DNA from: DATAFF01 sp036257595
Lineage (GTDB): Bacteria; Pseudomonadota; Alphaproteobacteria; Rhizobiales; Aestuariivirgaceae
Direction: 5' to 3'
Assembly: GCA_036257595.1 (NCBI GenBank)
Contig: DATAFF010000066.1
Location: forward strand, 1-8,394
DNA length: 8,394 nt
The position numbers and the translations under genes were made by a program. This document shows positions 1 through 7,601 of this stretch, piece by piece; positions within the stretch are counted from its first letter, which is position 1, and every line of letters starts with the position of its first letter. The notes below the pieces were generated by a model that saw only the letters and a list, made by a program, of their open reading frames with translations, had not been told where the DNA came from and did no database searches.

Positions 1-1218
1 GCGTTCCTCGCCGTCGGGGCTCAGCGGCCGCCATTCGACATCATAGGGTTTGAGGGTAGCGGCGGATCTTAGGATCGCCGCTTGCCAGCGCTCGGCATCA
101 TCGGGATGGATATAGGCCCGGGCGAGCTCGTCAACGGGGGCGCCGTCGTAAAGATCTGCCTGGCGGGGCATCAGATCCATCGAGCGGCCGCGCAGCAACG
201 GATAAAAGAGAGTGCCGTCCGGCCGCAGCACGCGGCGGAAAATCTCGCCAGGGAAATCGGCAGCGATGTAGGAAAGACGCTGCTCCATCTCGCGGGCCGC
301 GTTAGCCCGCAGCGTCTGGCGCTCCGCCTCTTGGCGGCTGTGAATATTGCTGATCAAGAGCCATAGGAGCCCGCCGGCAAGAATGGCAGCGGCGATTCCA
401 CCGGTGCCGATGGCGTAAACCTTTTCCCTCACTGCCGCCGCAGCGATCCGCTCGGGAACCTCGACGAGGGCGGTCATGCCACTGCGCGGCGAGCGCACCG
501 CGGCTGCCGACACCGGCGCTCCGTCGCCATCCAGCGCACCGAACAAGCCGTCGCCGACGCTCTCGAGCCGGTTGGCGATAGAGCGTTGCGCCGTCTTTCC
601 AAGGAACTGACCGGGATCGGGTGAGCGGGCTACGATCCGCTGCTCCGGATCGATGACCGAGACCGTCCACAAGGTTGGAATTTCAACGCCGACCAGCAAC
701 GGCACCTGCCTCAGGTCAAGCGCCCCGTAAACGGGCGGCGCGCCGGGCGGTCCGCCGGCAAGGCGAATGATCAGAACCGGACCCCTCGCCTGATCACTGG
801 CCACCGTGTAGGACGCGCTGTCGCCGACCGGCTCGTTGCCGAATTCGAGACCGGTCAGGAGCGGCCCGATATCGTTCGGCCCGAGCTCGCGCCATCCCGT
901 TCCGGCGGGAACAGCGGCGCCGATCCAGCCCGAACGCGCCGGCAGGAAGCGCGCGCCGCCGCCGACGCTCGCCGCCCTGAGCTCGCCGGCCCGATCGGTC
1001 AGGACGAGATCCGCAGTGGCGCTCGCCGTGCGCGCCACCTCGACGATGGACCGCTCGAGCACTTCCTCCTGGATCGTCGCGAGGAAAACGACGATCGCGG
1101 TCGCGAACAGCACCACCGGCAGGCTGGCCGCCAATGCCAACACGATCAGGCCGAGACGTCGCGACGGCCACCTTTTGCGCAAGGAAAACTGCGCCGGCGT
1201 GAACGCAGGAAAGCCCAT
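1..1218 (-). CDS. Membrane sensor protein with PAS domain (probable sensor histidine kinase), C-terminus cut by window edge
   Basis: Reading the minus strand from the ATG at 1218 gives 406 residues with no stop up to base 1, so the gene is partial. A GAGGAGG ribosome binding site lies just upstream of this ATG. A basic N-terminus (RKRWPSRR) precedes a membrane segment at about residues 22-47. An extracytoplasmic domain of about 220 residues follows (48-266), then a second membrane segment (267-290), a short charged helical linker with SRQEAERQ, and a PAS fold of the PAS_3 kind from about residue 313. The PAS call rests on the spacing and on the HPDDAERW motif followed by EWRPLSPDG. The layout is that of a membrane-bound signalling receptor. 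In alphaproteobacteria such proteins usually end in a histidine kinase, often of the HWE type, but a diguanylate cyclase is equally possible because the output domain is outside the window. The gene begins 94 bp after the soeC stop on the same strand and could be co-transcribed with it. Confidence 0.8.
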   Translation of the reverse strand, partial: MGFPAFTPAQFSLRKRWPSRRLGLIVLALAASLPVVLFATAIVVFLATIQEEVLERSIVEVARTASATADLVLTDRAGELRAASVGGGARFLPARSGWIGAAVPAGTGWRELGPNDIGPLLTGLEFGNEPVGDSASYTVASDQARGPVLIIRLAGGPPGAPPVYGALDLRQVPLLVGVEIPTLWTVSVIDPEQRIVARSPDPGQFLGKTAQRSIANRLESVGDGLFGALDGDGAPVSAAAVRSPRSGMTALVEVPERIAAAAVREKVYAIGTGGIAAAILAGGLLWLLISNIHSRQEAERQTLRANAAREMEQRLSYIAADFPGEIFRRVLRPDGTLFYPLLRGRSMDLMPRQADLYDGAPVDELARAYIHPDDAERWQAAILRSAATLKPYDVEWRPLSPDGEER

Positions 1219-1312
1219 CTCCCTCCTCGACAGTTGCTACCCAAGCGGGAGCGGAAAGGGGCGCAACTGCAGCTGAAGGATCTGAACGCGCTGCGGCGGG
1301 AGCGGGTTCCAC
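1219..1312 (-). other. Intergenic gap between soeC and the sensor gene
   Basis: These 94 bp contain no stable hairpin followed by a T-run on the minus strand, so read-through from soeC into the sensor gene is possible. The plus-strand 10-mer GCGGGAGCGG occurs twice (1245-1254 and 1296-1305, 51 bp apart). In such GC-rich DNA this may be chance. The only clear signal is the sensor gene's ribosome binding site at the end of the gap. Confidence 0.4.
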
Positions 1313-2254
1313 TCAAACCCGAGCCGATCCATAATAAAGGCTCGACACATGCTCGGCCTCGGCGAAGAACAGCCAGCGCTCGATCAGGGTGCCGGCGAGG
1401 GCCGCCACCGCCGACAGCACCGCTGCGACTGCGGCACTGATTCCTCCGCCGAGAATCAAGGCGGGCAACGCAAGAATTGCCGCACAACCGAGCAGAACGA
1501 CCACGATCCGTCGCAGCCGCCGGGCGTGGCGGCGCCCGACATGGTAGCCCATCTCCTGCATCACGAAATTGCGCGCAGTATGAGCCTGTTCCCATTGCCG
1601 CACCGGTTCTGGCAGCCCCGTCGCCATACCGATCGTCAGGTCTCGTGGCTGGTTGTCGATGGCGTGCCAATACCACAGCTTCAGCGCCGCTGCGGCAAGC
1701 AGGGCGAGCACGGCGATCCCGGCGAGGACTGCGGCGCCGCGCCCATAGGGCGTGGCAATTGCCAGGAGCAGCGCCGCGCCCGTCGCAACAGCCATCACCA
1801 GGTAGACCGGCAGCACCAGGGGTTGCCGCCATTGGCGAATGGTCGGGAGTGCGGCATAGATCATCGCAGTGCAGACGACGGTCAGAGCGCACATGAGGGC
1901 GAGCATCAGCCCGGCAATGCGGATGGCGAGCGGCGGCGAAGCGGGATCGAGCCAGAGCCAGCCGAAGACCATGGCGGGGACATAGGTGACGAGCGCCATG
2001 ACACCCTCGCGCGACAACCATGACGACCGCCATTGCGATATCGCCCGCCACGCTCGCTCGGGATGACCGAGATGGAACATCGAGGCGAGAAGACCGATCG
2101 TAACCAGGCCGAGGCCCATCGTCATGACCAGGGCACCGAAGGCGAAGCTCGATGCAGGCCCATGCGAGGCACCGGCCAGCGCCGCGAGCGCCAGGAGGCC
2201 GTAGCCTGCTCCCGACAGGGTGCTGAACATGATCACGGAGTAGGCAGGATGCAT
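1313..2254 (-). CDS. soeC: SoeC-like membrane anchor subunit (DmsC family) of a sulfite:quinone oxidoreductase
   Basis: This 313-residue integral membrane protein would anchor the Mo/Fe-S subunits to the cytoplasmic membrane and pass electrons to the quinone pool. Eight hydrophobic segments are visible at about residues 6-28, 39-61, 85-103, 110-134, 146-168, 172-194, 250-270 and 273-297, the number expected for DmsC anchors. The loop after the second segment carries the family-like stretch FHLGHPERAWRA followed by SWLSREG. A hydrophilic loop (about 197-249) containing RNFVMQEMGYHVGRRHARR separates segments six and seven. The ATG lies 5 bp after the soeB stop, and its ribosome binding site is weak, so translation probably depends on coupling with soeB. 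Family membership is clear. The sulfite assignment comes from SoeA next door, since DmsC-type anchors also serve DMSO, polysulfide and other oxidoreductases. Confidence 0.87.
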   Translation of the reverse strand: MHPAYSVIMFSTLSGAGYGLLALAALAGASHGPASSFAFGALVMTMGLGLVTIGLLASMFHLGHPERAWRAISQWRSSWLSREGVMALVTYVPAMVFGWLWLDPASPPLAIRIAGLMLALMCALTVVCTAMIYAALPTIRQWRQPLVLPVYLVMAVATGAALLLAIATPYGRGAAVLAGIAVLALLAAAALKLWYWHAIDNQPRDLTIGMATGLPEPVRQWEQAHTARNFVMQEMGYHVGRRHARRLRRIVVVLLGCAAILALPALILGGGISAAVAAVLSAVAALAGTLIERWLFFAEAEHVSSLYYGSARV

Positions 2255-2259
2255 TGCGG

Positions 2260-3012
2260 TTAGAGCACCCGGTCGACCCAGGCGAAGAAGTTCTCGACCA
2301 GCGAACCGTCGCCCGGTCCGATCGGCGCCAGAGCCGGTGGCGGCTCTGTCGGCGCCGCCTCGATCATGGATCGCGGTGGCAGGTATTTGTTGACCGGCCG
2401 ATAGCCGAGCTCCGGCAGGAGATCATAGCCGCCACGCTCGCTCACCAGGCGCGACACCGCGCTGTCGCGGTCGCCGAGATCGCCGAAGTGACGCGCACCC
2501 GTGGGACAGGCCCGCACGCAGGCCGGCTGGCGATCTTCCGGCTCCAGGTGCTGATTGTAGATGCGGTCGATGCAGAGCGTGCATTTCTTCATCACGCCAT
2601 CGCGGTAATCATATTCGCGCGCCCCGTACGGGCAGGCCCAGGAGCACAGCTTGCAGCCGATGCAAGTGTCGGGATTGACCAGCACGATGCCGTCCGACTC
2701 GCGTTTGTAGGATGCTCCGGTTGGACACACCGTGACGCAGGCCGCGTTCTCGCAATGCAGACAGGAACGCGGAAAATGAACGGTGCGCGCCGTTGGACCC
2801 TCCCCGCTTTCATAACCGTGGACACGGTTGAGCCAGACCCCGATGGGATCGGCGCCATAGGGATCCTCGTCGGTGAGGGGCGCGTGATAGCCCTGAGTGT
2901 TCCATTCCTTGCAGGCAACCGCACAGGCCTGGCAGCCGACGCAGGTGTCGAGGTCGATTACCAGCCCGAGCTTGGCCTGCCCGGGCGCCGTGGTGTCGGG
3001 AAGGGTGGTCAT
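2260..3012 (-). CDS. soeB: SoeB-like ferredoxin subunit with four [4Fe-4S] clusters
   Basis: This 250-residue protein would wire electrons from the molybdenum subunit to the membrane anchor. Sixteen cysteines are expected for four [4Fe-4S] clusters. The visible ones include C24/C27/C30/C34 (CVGCQACAVAC), C84/C87/C92/C96 (CLHCENAACVTVC), C117/C120/C123/C127 (CIGCKLCSWACPYG) and C144/C147/C165/C169 (CTLC, then ACVRAC). This is the DmsB/PsrB/SoeB pattern. There is no signal peptide, as expected for a cytoplasmic partner. The frame is open further upstream to an ATG at 3162, but that 50-residue arginine-rich extension lies inside the end of soeA and resembles no ferredoxin N-terminus. The ATG at 3012 was chosen because it overlaps the soeA stop as ATGA, the usual mark of translational coupling. 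A proline-rich stretch (about 218-232) precedes a C-terminal tail ending NFFAWVDRVL. Confidence 0.92.
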   Translation of the reverse strand: MTTLPDTTAPGQAKLGLVIDLDTCVGCQACAVACKEWNTQGYHAPLTDEDPYGADPIGVWLNRVHGYESGEGPTARTVHFPRSCLHCENAACVTVCPTGASYKRESDGIVLVNPDTCIGCKLCSWACPYGAREYDYRDGVMKKCTLCIDRIYNQHLEPEDRQPACVRACPTGARHFGDLGDRDSAVSRLVSERGGYDLLPELGYRPVNKYLPPRSMIEAAPTEPPPALAPIGPGDGSLVENFFAWVDRVL

Positions 3013-5840
3013 GGCCAACCGTCCAGAACCGCCGGTCGCGGCTCGGTGCCCGGCGGCAGATCGAGGCTCGCGAATTGCGGCAGCGTTGCTCGTTCCGGTG
3101 CGACCTTCTCGATCCTGACCCGGAGATCGTACCAGGCGGCCTGACCGGTCACCGGATCGCAATTGGCATAGCGAAAGCCGCCGCCGCGCTCCGGCAGGAG
3201 ATCGGCAATGAGATGGTTGAGGAGAAAGCCCTGCCGCGATTCCGGTGCGTCTTTCACCAGGTTCCAGCTACCGCTGCGCTTGCCGATGGCATTCCAGGTC
3301 CACACCGTGTCGTGATTAACACCCGACATCGTCTTGAGCGGTACGACGATCTCGCCGTGACTGCTTTGCACGCGCACCCAATCGCCGTCCTCGAGACCGA
3401 GCTCGCGAGCCTTGGCGGCGGACATATAGAGCCAGTTGCGCCCGATGATCTGCCTCAGCCAGGCATTCTGCGATCCCCAGGAATGGTACATCGCCATAGG
3501 CCGCTGGGTGATCGCGTGCAGCGGATAGGAAGCGATGTCGACCGCCTGTTCCTCGAAAGGCGGATACCACAGCGGCAAGGGGTCGAAATAGCGTTCGATG
3601 CGGGCCCGGTGCTCGGCCGGCGGCTGGACATCGCCATGCCCCTGCGCCGCGAGGCGGAACCTCTGCAGCGCTTCGCAATAGAGCTGCATGACGATGGCAT
3701 CCGCCTTGGCGTTGAAACCGAACTGCACCGACCAGTCGAGATAGTCGCGATTGGCGAAGCGGTAATAGCGCATATGCGCCGGGAGCTCGCGATACCAATG
3801 GCAGCCATTCTCGATATAGCGCTCGAGCTGCTCGGGATTGGGCTCGCCCTTGCCGGCCTTCGAGCCGTCGCGCCCTCGAAATCCGGCAAGCGGCCCGATC
3901 CCCGGGGCACGCTCGTGATTGACCATGTAGTCGGCATAGCCGCCGGGGTAGCGCGGAGTGCCTTGCGGCGTCACCATGCCGGGGAGCCCAAGCCGGTGAC
4001 CGAGATCGAGCAGCACGTCCTGAAACGGCCGGACATCGCGGTCCGGCGCCACCACCGGATGGCGGATCGAGTCGGCCGGACCATCGGCTTCGGAGATCGG
4101 GCGGTCGAGCAGCGATATGCAGTCCCAGCGCTCGAGATAGGTGGTGTCCGGCAGGACGAGATCGGCATAGGCAACCATCTCCGAGCAATAGGCGTCGGCG
4201 TAGATGATCTTCGGGATCTTGTATTCGCCGTCCGCGCGTTTGGCAGTGAGGTCGGCGATCGTGCTGGAAACATTCATCGCCGAGTTCCAGCTCATATTGG
4301 CCATATAGAGAAACAGCACGTCGATCGGATAGGGATCGCCGCGTGCCGCATTGCCGATCACCATATGCATGAGCCCGTGGGCGGCAAAGGGTGCCTCCCA
4401 GGAATAGGCTTTGTCGATGCGGCAGGGATGGCCGGCCTCATCGACGAGCAGGTCCCGAGGCTCGGTGACGAAGCCGAGCGGCGGCCCGGGCATCGGTGTC
4501 AGCGGCGCGATTTCGTCCGGTTTCCCGGCGGGCTTCACGGCAGGCGGCGGGGGCTTGGGGAAAGGTGGTTTGTAGCGGTAGCCGCCCGGCACATCGATGC
4601 TGCCGAGAAGGAGTTGCAGGACGTGAATGGCCCGGCAGGTGTGGAAGCCGTTCGAATGGGCCGAGATGCCACGCATGGCATGCATCGCCACCGGCCGGCC
4701 GATCATCCTGGGATGGCGCCGACCCTGGACGTCGCGCCATGGCACATCGAGCTCGATGGCCTGGCGAAAGGCAATATCGGCGAGCTCGGCAGCAAGCCGA
4801 CGGATGATCGGCGCCGCGATCCCGCAACGCTGGGCAACTGCCTCGGGGCTGAAGTCGGCTGACAGATAGCGCTCGACCAGCAGGCGGAAGGCCGGCACCG
4901 CCCGGCGGCCATCGGGCAGCTCAGCCTCGCCGTCGAGCGCCGGCTTGACCTGCGGGTCCGCCGCGAGCCCGGGCCGGCCGCTGCGCCGGTCGAGAACCAG
5001 AGGAGCGCCCTCGAAGCGGGCAATGAGCCCATGATCGCGGGCGCCTTCATCCATGATCACGAGCCACGGCGCGTTGGTGTAGCGAATGAGATAGTCGAGA
5101 TCGACCTGACCGGCCTTCAGCAGCTCATGGATCAGCGCTGCGACCAGCAACCCATCGGTTCCCGGCCGAATGCCGATCCATTCATCGGCAATGGCGGAAT
5201 AGCCGGTGCGAACGGGATTGATCGAAACGATCTTGGCGCCACGGGCCTTCAATCGACCGAGCCCCGCCTTGATCGGATTCGATGCATGGTCCTCGGCGAC
5301 GCCGAACAGCAGGAAATATTTGGCATAGCGCCAATCGGGCTCGCCGAATTCCCAGAACGAGCCGCCAAAAGTGTAAAGGCCGGCCGCTGCCATGTTCACC
5401 GAGCAGAAGCCGCCATGAGCGGCATAGTTCGGCGTGCCGAATTGCGAGGCCCACCATCCGGTCAGGGCCTGGCTCTGATCGCGGCCGGTGAAGAAGGCGA
5501 GCTTTCGCGGATCGCTCGAGCGGATGTCGCCCAGCCACTGCGTCGCCGTGGCGAGCGCCTCCTTCCAGCCGATGGCGCGGAACTCGCCAGCACCGCGCGG
5601 GCCGACCCGGATCAACGGCTCGGAAAGCCGAGCCGGGGAATTGTGCTGCATGATCCCGGCCGAGCCCTTGGCGCACAGCACGCCCTTGTTCACCGGGTGA
5701 TCGCGATTGCCCTCGATGTAGCGGACGCGGCCGTTTTCGAGATAGACCTTAATGCCGCACCGACAGGCGCACATGTAGCAGGTCGTCGTGGTGATCCTGT
5801 CCCAGGTCCTGGGGGACAGATCGACTTGCGGCTCCGACAT
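3009..5840 (-). CDS. soeA: SoeA-like molybdopterin oxidoreductase, catalytic subunit of cytoplasmic sulfite dehydrogenase
   Basis: This 943-residue enzyme belongs to the DMSO reductase family (Mo-bis-MGD plus one [4Fe-4S] cluster). It would oxidise sulfite to sulfate in the cytoplasm and pass electrons to SoeB. The N-terminal cluster motif is C21-x2-C24-x3-C28 with C56 (CYMCACRC, then GVLCAKG). The segments FFTGRDQSQALTGWWASQFG and HGGFCSVNMAAAG follow; C146 in the latter is the likely molybdenum ligand. The C-terminal domain (from about residue 780) has the dinucleotide-binding fold, with QRPMAMYHSWGSQNAWLRQI and WVRVQSSHGEIVVPL. No twin-arginine leader is present, unlike periplasmic relatives, which matches SoeA of Allochromatium vinosum and roseobacters. 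A proline-rich loop lies near residues 424-440. The frame extends upstream to 6011, but that extension overlaps the divergent regulator; the ATG at 5840 gives the natural start MSEPQVDLSPRTWD. Family assignment is strong; the sulfite substrate is inferred by remembered similarity, and polysulfide or thiosulfate chemistry is the main alternative. Confidence 0.88.
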   Translation of the reverse strand: MSEPQVDLSPRTWDRITTTTCYMCACRCGIKVYLENGRVRYIEGNRDHPVNKGVLCAKGSAGIMQHNSPARLSEPLIRVGPRGAGEFRAIGWKEALATATQWLGDIRSSDPRKLAFFTGRDQSQALTGWWASQFGTPNYAAHGGFCSVNMAAAGLYTFGGSFWEFGEPDWRYAKYFLLFGVAEDHASNPIKAGLGRLKARGAKIVSINPVRTGYSAIADEWIGIRPGTDGLLVAALIHELLKAGQVDLDYLIRYTNAPWLVIMDEGARDHGLIARFEGAPLVLDRRSGRPGLAADPQVKPALDGEAELPDGRRAVPAFRLLVERYLSADFSPEAVAQRCGIAAPIIRRLAAELADIAFRQAIELDVPWRDVQGRRHPRMIGRPVAMHAMRGISAHSNGFHTCRAIHVLQLLLGSIDVPGGYRYKPPFPKPPPPAVKPAGKPDEIAPLTPMPGPPLGFVTEPRDLLVDEAGHPCRIDKAYSWEAPFAAHGLMHMVIGNAARGDPYPIDVLFLYMANMSWNSAMNVSSTIADLTAKRADGEYKIPKIIYADAYCSEMVAYADLVLPDTTYLERWDCISLLDRPISEADGPADSIRHPVVAPDRDVRPFQDVLLDLGHRLGLPGMVTPQGTPRYPGGYADYMVNHERAPGIGPLAGFRGRDGSKAGKGEPNPEQLERYIENGCHWYRELPAHMRYYRFANRDYLDWSVQFGFNAKADAIVMQLYCEALQRFRLAAQGHGDVQPPAEHRARIERYFDPLPLWYPPFEEQAVDIASYPLHAITQRPMAMYHSWGSQNAWLRQIIGRNWLYMSAAKARELGLEDGDWVRVQSSHGEIVVPLKTMSGVNHDTVWTWNAIGKRSGSWNLVKDAPESRQGFLLNHLIADLLPERGGGFRYANCDPVTGQAAWYDLRVRIEKVAPERATLPQFASLDLPPGTEPRPAVLDGWP

Positions 5841-5927
5841 GGCGGGTTCGCTCTCGGGCTCATGGATCGCGCCCGAAGCTACAGGATGAGCGCCAAAAGG
5901 CAAGGAATCCGACGACGGGTTTTCACT

Positions 5928-5940
5928 GGCGACGTTCGCC
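5928..5940. promoter_or_regulatory. Candidate operator: inverted repeat GGCGA-cgt-TCGCC
   Basis: A perfect 5-bp inverted repeat with a 3-bp centre lies between the candidate -35 and -10 of the regulator gene. Occupancy there would block that promoter, consistent with autoregulation. MocR proteins often bind direct repeats rather than palindromes, and a 5-bp arm can arise by chance in GC-rich DNA, so the assignment is tentative. Confidence 0.25.
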
Positions 5941-5956
5941 TCTAAGATGGGTGGTC

Positions 5957-5963
5957 GAAGGAG
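5957..5963 (+). promoter_or_regulatory. Ribosome binding site that fixes the TTG start of the MocR gene
   Basis: GAAGGAG ends 9 bases before the TTG at 5973. The same frame has a TAA at 5943-5945 and no ATG or GTG between it and the TTG. The next in-frame ATG lies inside the helix-turn-helix domain. The site therefore decides the start codon. Confidence 0.75.
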
Positions 5964-5972
5964 ACTGCCCCG

Positions 5973-7472
5973 TTGCGCGACTGGCTTATCAAGATCCGTC
6001 GTCACGACCATTCGAGCCTGCAGACGCAGATCCGGGAGTCTCTGGTCGCCGCCATTCTCGACGGGCAGCTCGAGCGCGACGAGCCGGTGCCTTCGACGCG
6101 GCGGATGGCCAAGGTTCTGGGCGTGTCGCGCAATACCGTGGTCATCGCCTATCAGGCGCTGCTCGACGACGGCTACCTGGTGGCCCGGGAACGGTCAGGC
6201 TACTATGTGTCCGACAAGGCGATGGATGGCGTGACCAGCTGCCAGCGGTCGCCTGCCCGGACGACCGCCGCGTTGTCGGATCCGCGCCGATCCGGACCGA
6301 CGTGGGAAAATCGGTTCACCGTCCGCCCTGCCCTCATGGAGAACATCTCCAAGCCGCTCGATTGGCAGAACTATGCCTATCCCTTCATTTACGGCCAGGT
6401 CGATCACGATCTCTTCCCGATCGCCGAATGGCGCGACTGTGCCCGCCAGGCGCTCGGGCGGCGCTGGCTCGGCACCTGGACCAACGATACCTGGGAACAT
6501 GACGACGCGCTGCTGGTCGAGCAGATCCGCCGGCGACTCCTGCCGCGTCGCGGCATCATGGCGCATGAGCAGGAGATCCTGATCACCCTCGGTGCCCAGA
6601 ACGCGCTCTATCTTCTGGCGCGGCTCCTTGTCCAAAAGGGAACACCGGTGGCAATGGAGGAGCCGGGCTTTCCCGATGCCCGCAACATCTTCGCGCTCCG
6701 CGAGGCTCAGATCGAGTACATGCCGATCGACGCCGGCGGCGCCGTGGTCAGCGAGCGGCTGTCGCGCTCCGCCGTCGTCTTTGCCACGCCAAGCCATCAG
6801 TTTCCGACCACCGTAACCATGCCGATCGAGCGCCGGCTTCAGCTCCTCGATCTGGCATCCCGCCGCGACCTGCTGATCATCGAGGACGACTACGAATTCG
6901 AGACCAATTATGTCGGCGAGCCCTGCCCGGCGCTCAAGTCGCTCGACGAGGAGGGCCGGGTGATCTATGTCGGAAGCCTTTCCAAGACGCTGTTCCCCGG
7001 GCTTCGTCTCGGTTTCATGGTCGGCCCGAAAGCGTTGATCAAGGAGGCGCGGGCGCTGCGCCGATTGATGATCCGCCACACACCCAACAACAACCAGCGC
7101 ACCGCTGCCCTATTCCTGTCGCTCGGCCATCATGACTCGCTGATCCGGCGGCTCCACCGCACCTATGGCGTCCGCTGGGCGACCTTGGGGAATGCGCTTC
7201 ACCGCCATCTGCCGGGCTGCGCCACCATTCCAAGCTTCGGCGGCACCAGCTTTTGGGTGAAGGGGCCGGACGGGCTCGACGCGGAGCACCTTGCCCATGC
7301 GGCGCGCCAACGCTCGGTCTTCATCGAACCAGGCCGGATCAATTACGCAAGGCCGTCGCTGCCGTGCTCCGAATTCCGCCTCGGCTTCTCCTCGATCGAC
7401 GAGAGCCGGATCGAAGATGGGGTCCGGCACCTTGCCCAGGTGATCACCCAGGAAATGGTGCGCGCTGCCTGA
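5973..7472 (+). CDS. MocR-family transcriptional regulator (GntR DNA-binding domain fused to aminotransferase-like domain)
   Basis: This 499-residue regulator has a GntR-type winged helix at about residues 8-80 (VPSTRRMAKVLGVSRNTVV, then GYLVARERSGYYVSD). A linker (about 85-125) joins it to a fold-type I aminotransferase domain of about 370 residues. PLP-binding residues are present: Lys338 in SLSKTLFPGLRLG as the internal aldimine, D305 and Y307 in IIEDDYEFE, and the PSHQFPT turn (273-279). R469 in FRLGF is a candidate for holding a substrate carboxylate, by analogy with GabR. MocR proteins sense amino compounds through PLP; known members include GabR (GABA), TauR (taurine) and EnuR (ectoine breakdown products). 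The divergent position next to soeABC suggests it controls that operon and itself. A TauR-like role linked to sulfonate breakdown would make sense, but the effector cannot be read from the sequence. Translation starts at TTG. A true aminotransferase is unlikely given the DNA-binding domain. Confidence 0.9.
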   Translation: MRDWLIKIRRHDHSSLQTQIRESLVAAILDGQLERDEPVPSTRRMAKVLGVSRNTVVIAYQALLDDGYLVARERSGYYVSDKAMDGVTSCQRSPARTTAALSDPRRSGPTWENRFTVRPALMENISKPLDWQNYAYPFIYGQVDHDLFPIAEWRDCARQALGRRWLGTWTNDTWEHDDALLVEQIRRRLLPRRGIMAHEQEILITLGAQNALYLLARLLVQKGTPVAMEEPGFPDARNIFALREAQIEYMPIDAGGAVVSERLSRSAVVFATPSHQFPTTVTMPIERRLQLLDLASRRDLLIIEDDYEFETNYVGEPCPALKSLDEEGRVIYVGSLSKTLFPGLRLGFMVGPKALIKEARALRRLMIRHTPNNNQRTAALFLSLGHHDSLIRRLHRTYGVRWATLGNALHRHLPGCATIPSFGGTSFWVKGPDGLDAEHLAHAARQRSVFIEPGRINYARPSLPCSEFRLGFSSIDESRIEDGVRHLAQVITQEMVRAA

Positions 7473-7485
7473 GGCGGCTGGGCGA

Positions 7486-7503
7486 TGGCGCGACCGGGCG
7501 CCA
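7486..7503 (+). terminator. Weak hairpin after the MocR gene, possible terminator
   Basis: TGGCGC (7486-7491) pairs perfectly with GCGCCA (7498-7503) around a 6-base loop, starting 14 bp after the stop codon. No T-run follows on the plus strand, so this is not a typical intrinsic terminator. It could stall polymerase or be accidental. Confidence 0.25.
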
Positions 7504-7601
7504 CAGCAGATCACAAAAATTTCCGCGCAGCTGTGCCAAACAGTACAGGCCCCGCTCCTGCCGGCTGATAGATTAGCGAGCCAAATCGCAGACCGCTGTA
7601 C

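Larger units (their letters stand above)
5841..5972. promoter_or_regulatory. Divergent promoter region between soeABC and the MocR regulator gene
   Basis: This 132-bp non-coding stretch must hold the promoters of both transcription units. On the minus strand a weak sigma-70-like pair is TTGCCT (5903-5898) and TAGCTT (5881-5876), separated by 16 bp. On the plus strand a candidate -10 TAAGAT (5943-5948) lies 16 bp after a poor -35 TTTCAC (5921-5926). The two -35 candidates are only 17 bp apart, so one bound regulator could affect both units. The matches are weak and were found by eye. Confidence 0.5.

Noticed and set aside
1245..1305. Two copies of GCGGGAGCGG 51 bp apart between soeC and the sensor gene
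   Set aside because: A short GC-rich 10-mer repeated twice in DNA of this composition is not convincing as a regulatory site, and no third copy was seen.
2254..3144. Plus-strand open frame of 296 codons opposite soeB
   Set aside because: It is antisense to the four cysteine cluster motifs of SoeB, so it is a shadow frame.
3075..4862. Plus-strand open frame of 595 codons opposite soeA
   Set aside because: It lies wholly antisense to a strongly conserved molybdoenzyme, and its translation is rich in His, Arg and Gly with no recognisable domain. Long antisense frames are expected in GC-rich coding DNA.
5031..5945. Plus-strand open frame of 304 codons opposite the 5' half of soeA
   Set aside because: Same reasoning: it is antisense to conserved SoeA motifs, has no recognisable fold, and runs into the divergent promoter region.
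5841..6011. Upstream extension of soeA to an ATG at 6011
   Set aside because: It would add 57 residues with no family similarity and overlap the coding start of the divergent regulator. The ATG at 5840 gives the expected N-terminus just before the Fe-S motif.
6195..7079. Minus-strand open frame of 294 codons opposite the MocR gene
   Set aside because: It is antisense to the PLP-binding core of the regulator and shows no domain of its own.
7524..7552. Possible tts box (TtsI site of rhizobial type III secretion) upstream of the chaperone
   Set aside because: Only the CAGCT and AAA parts match by eye; the rest of the consensus recalled for tts boxes does not fit. A motif scan with a proper matrix would be decisive.
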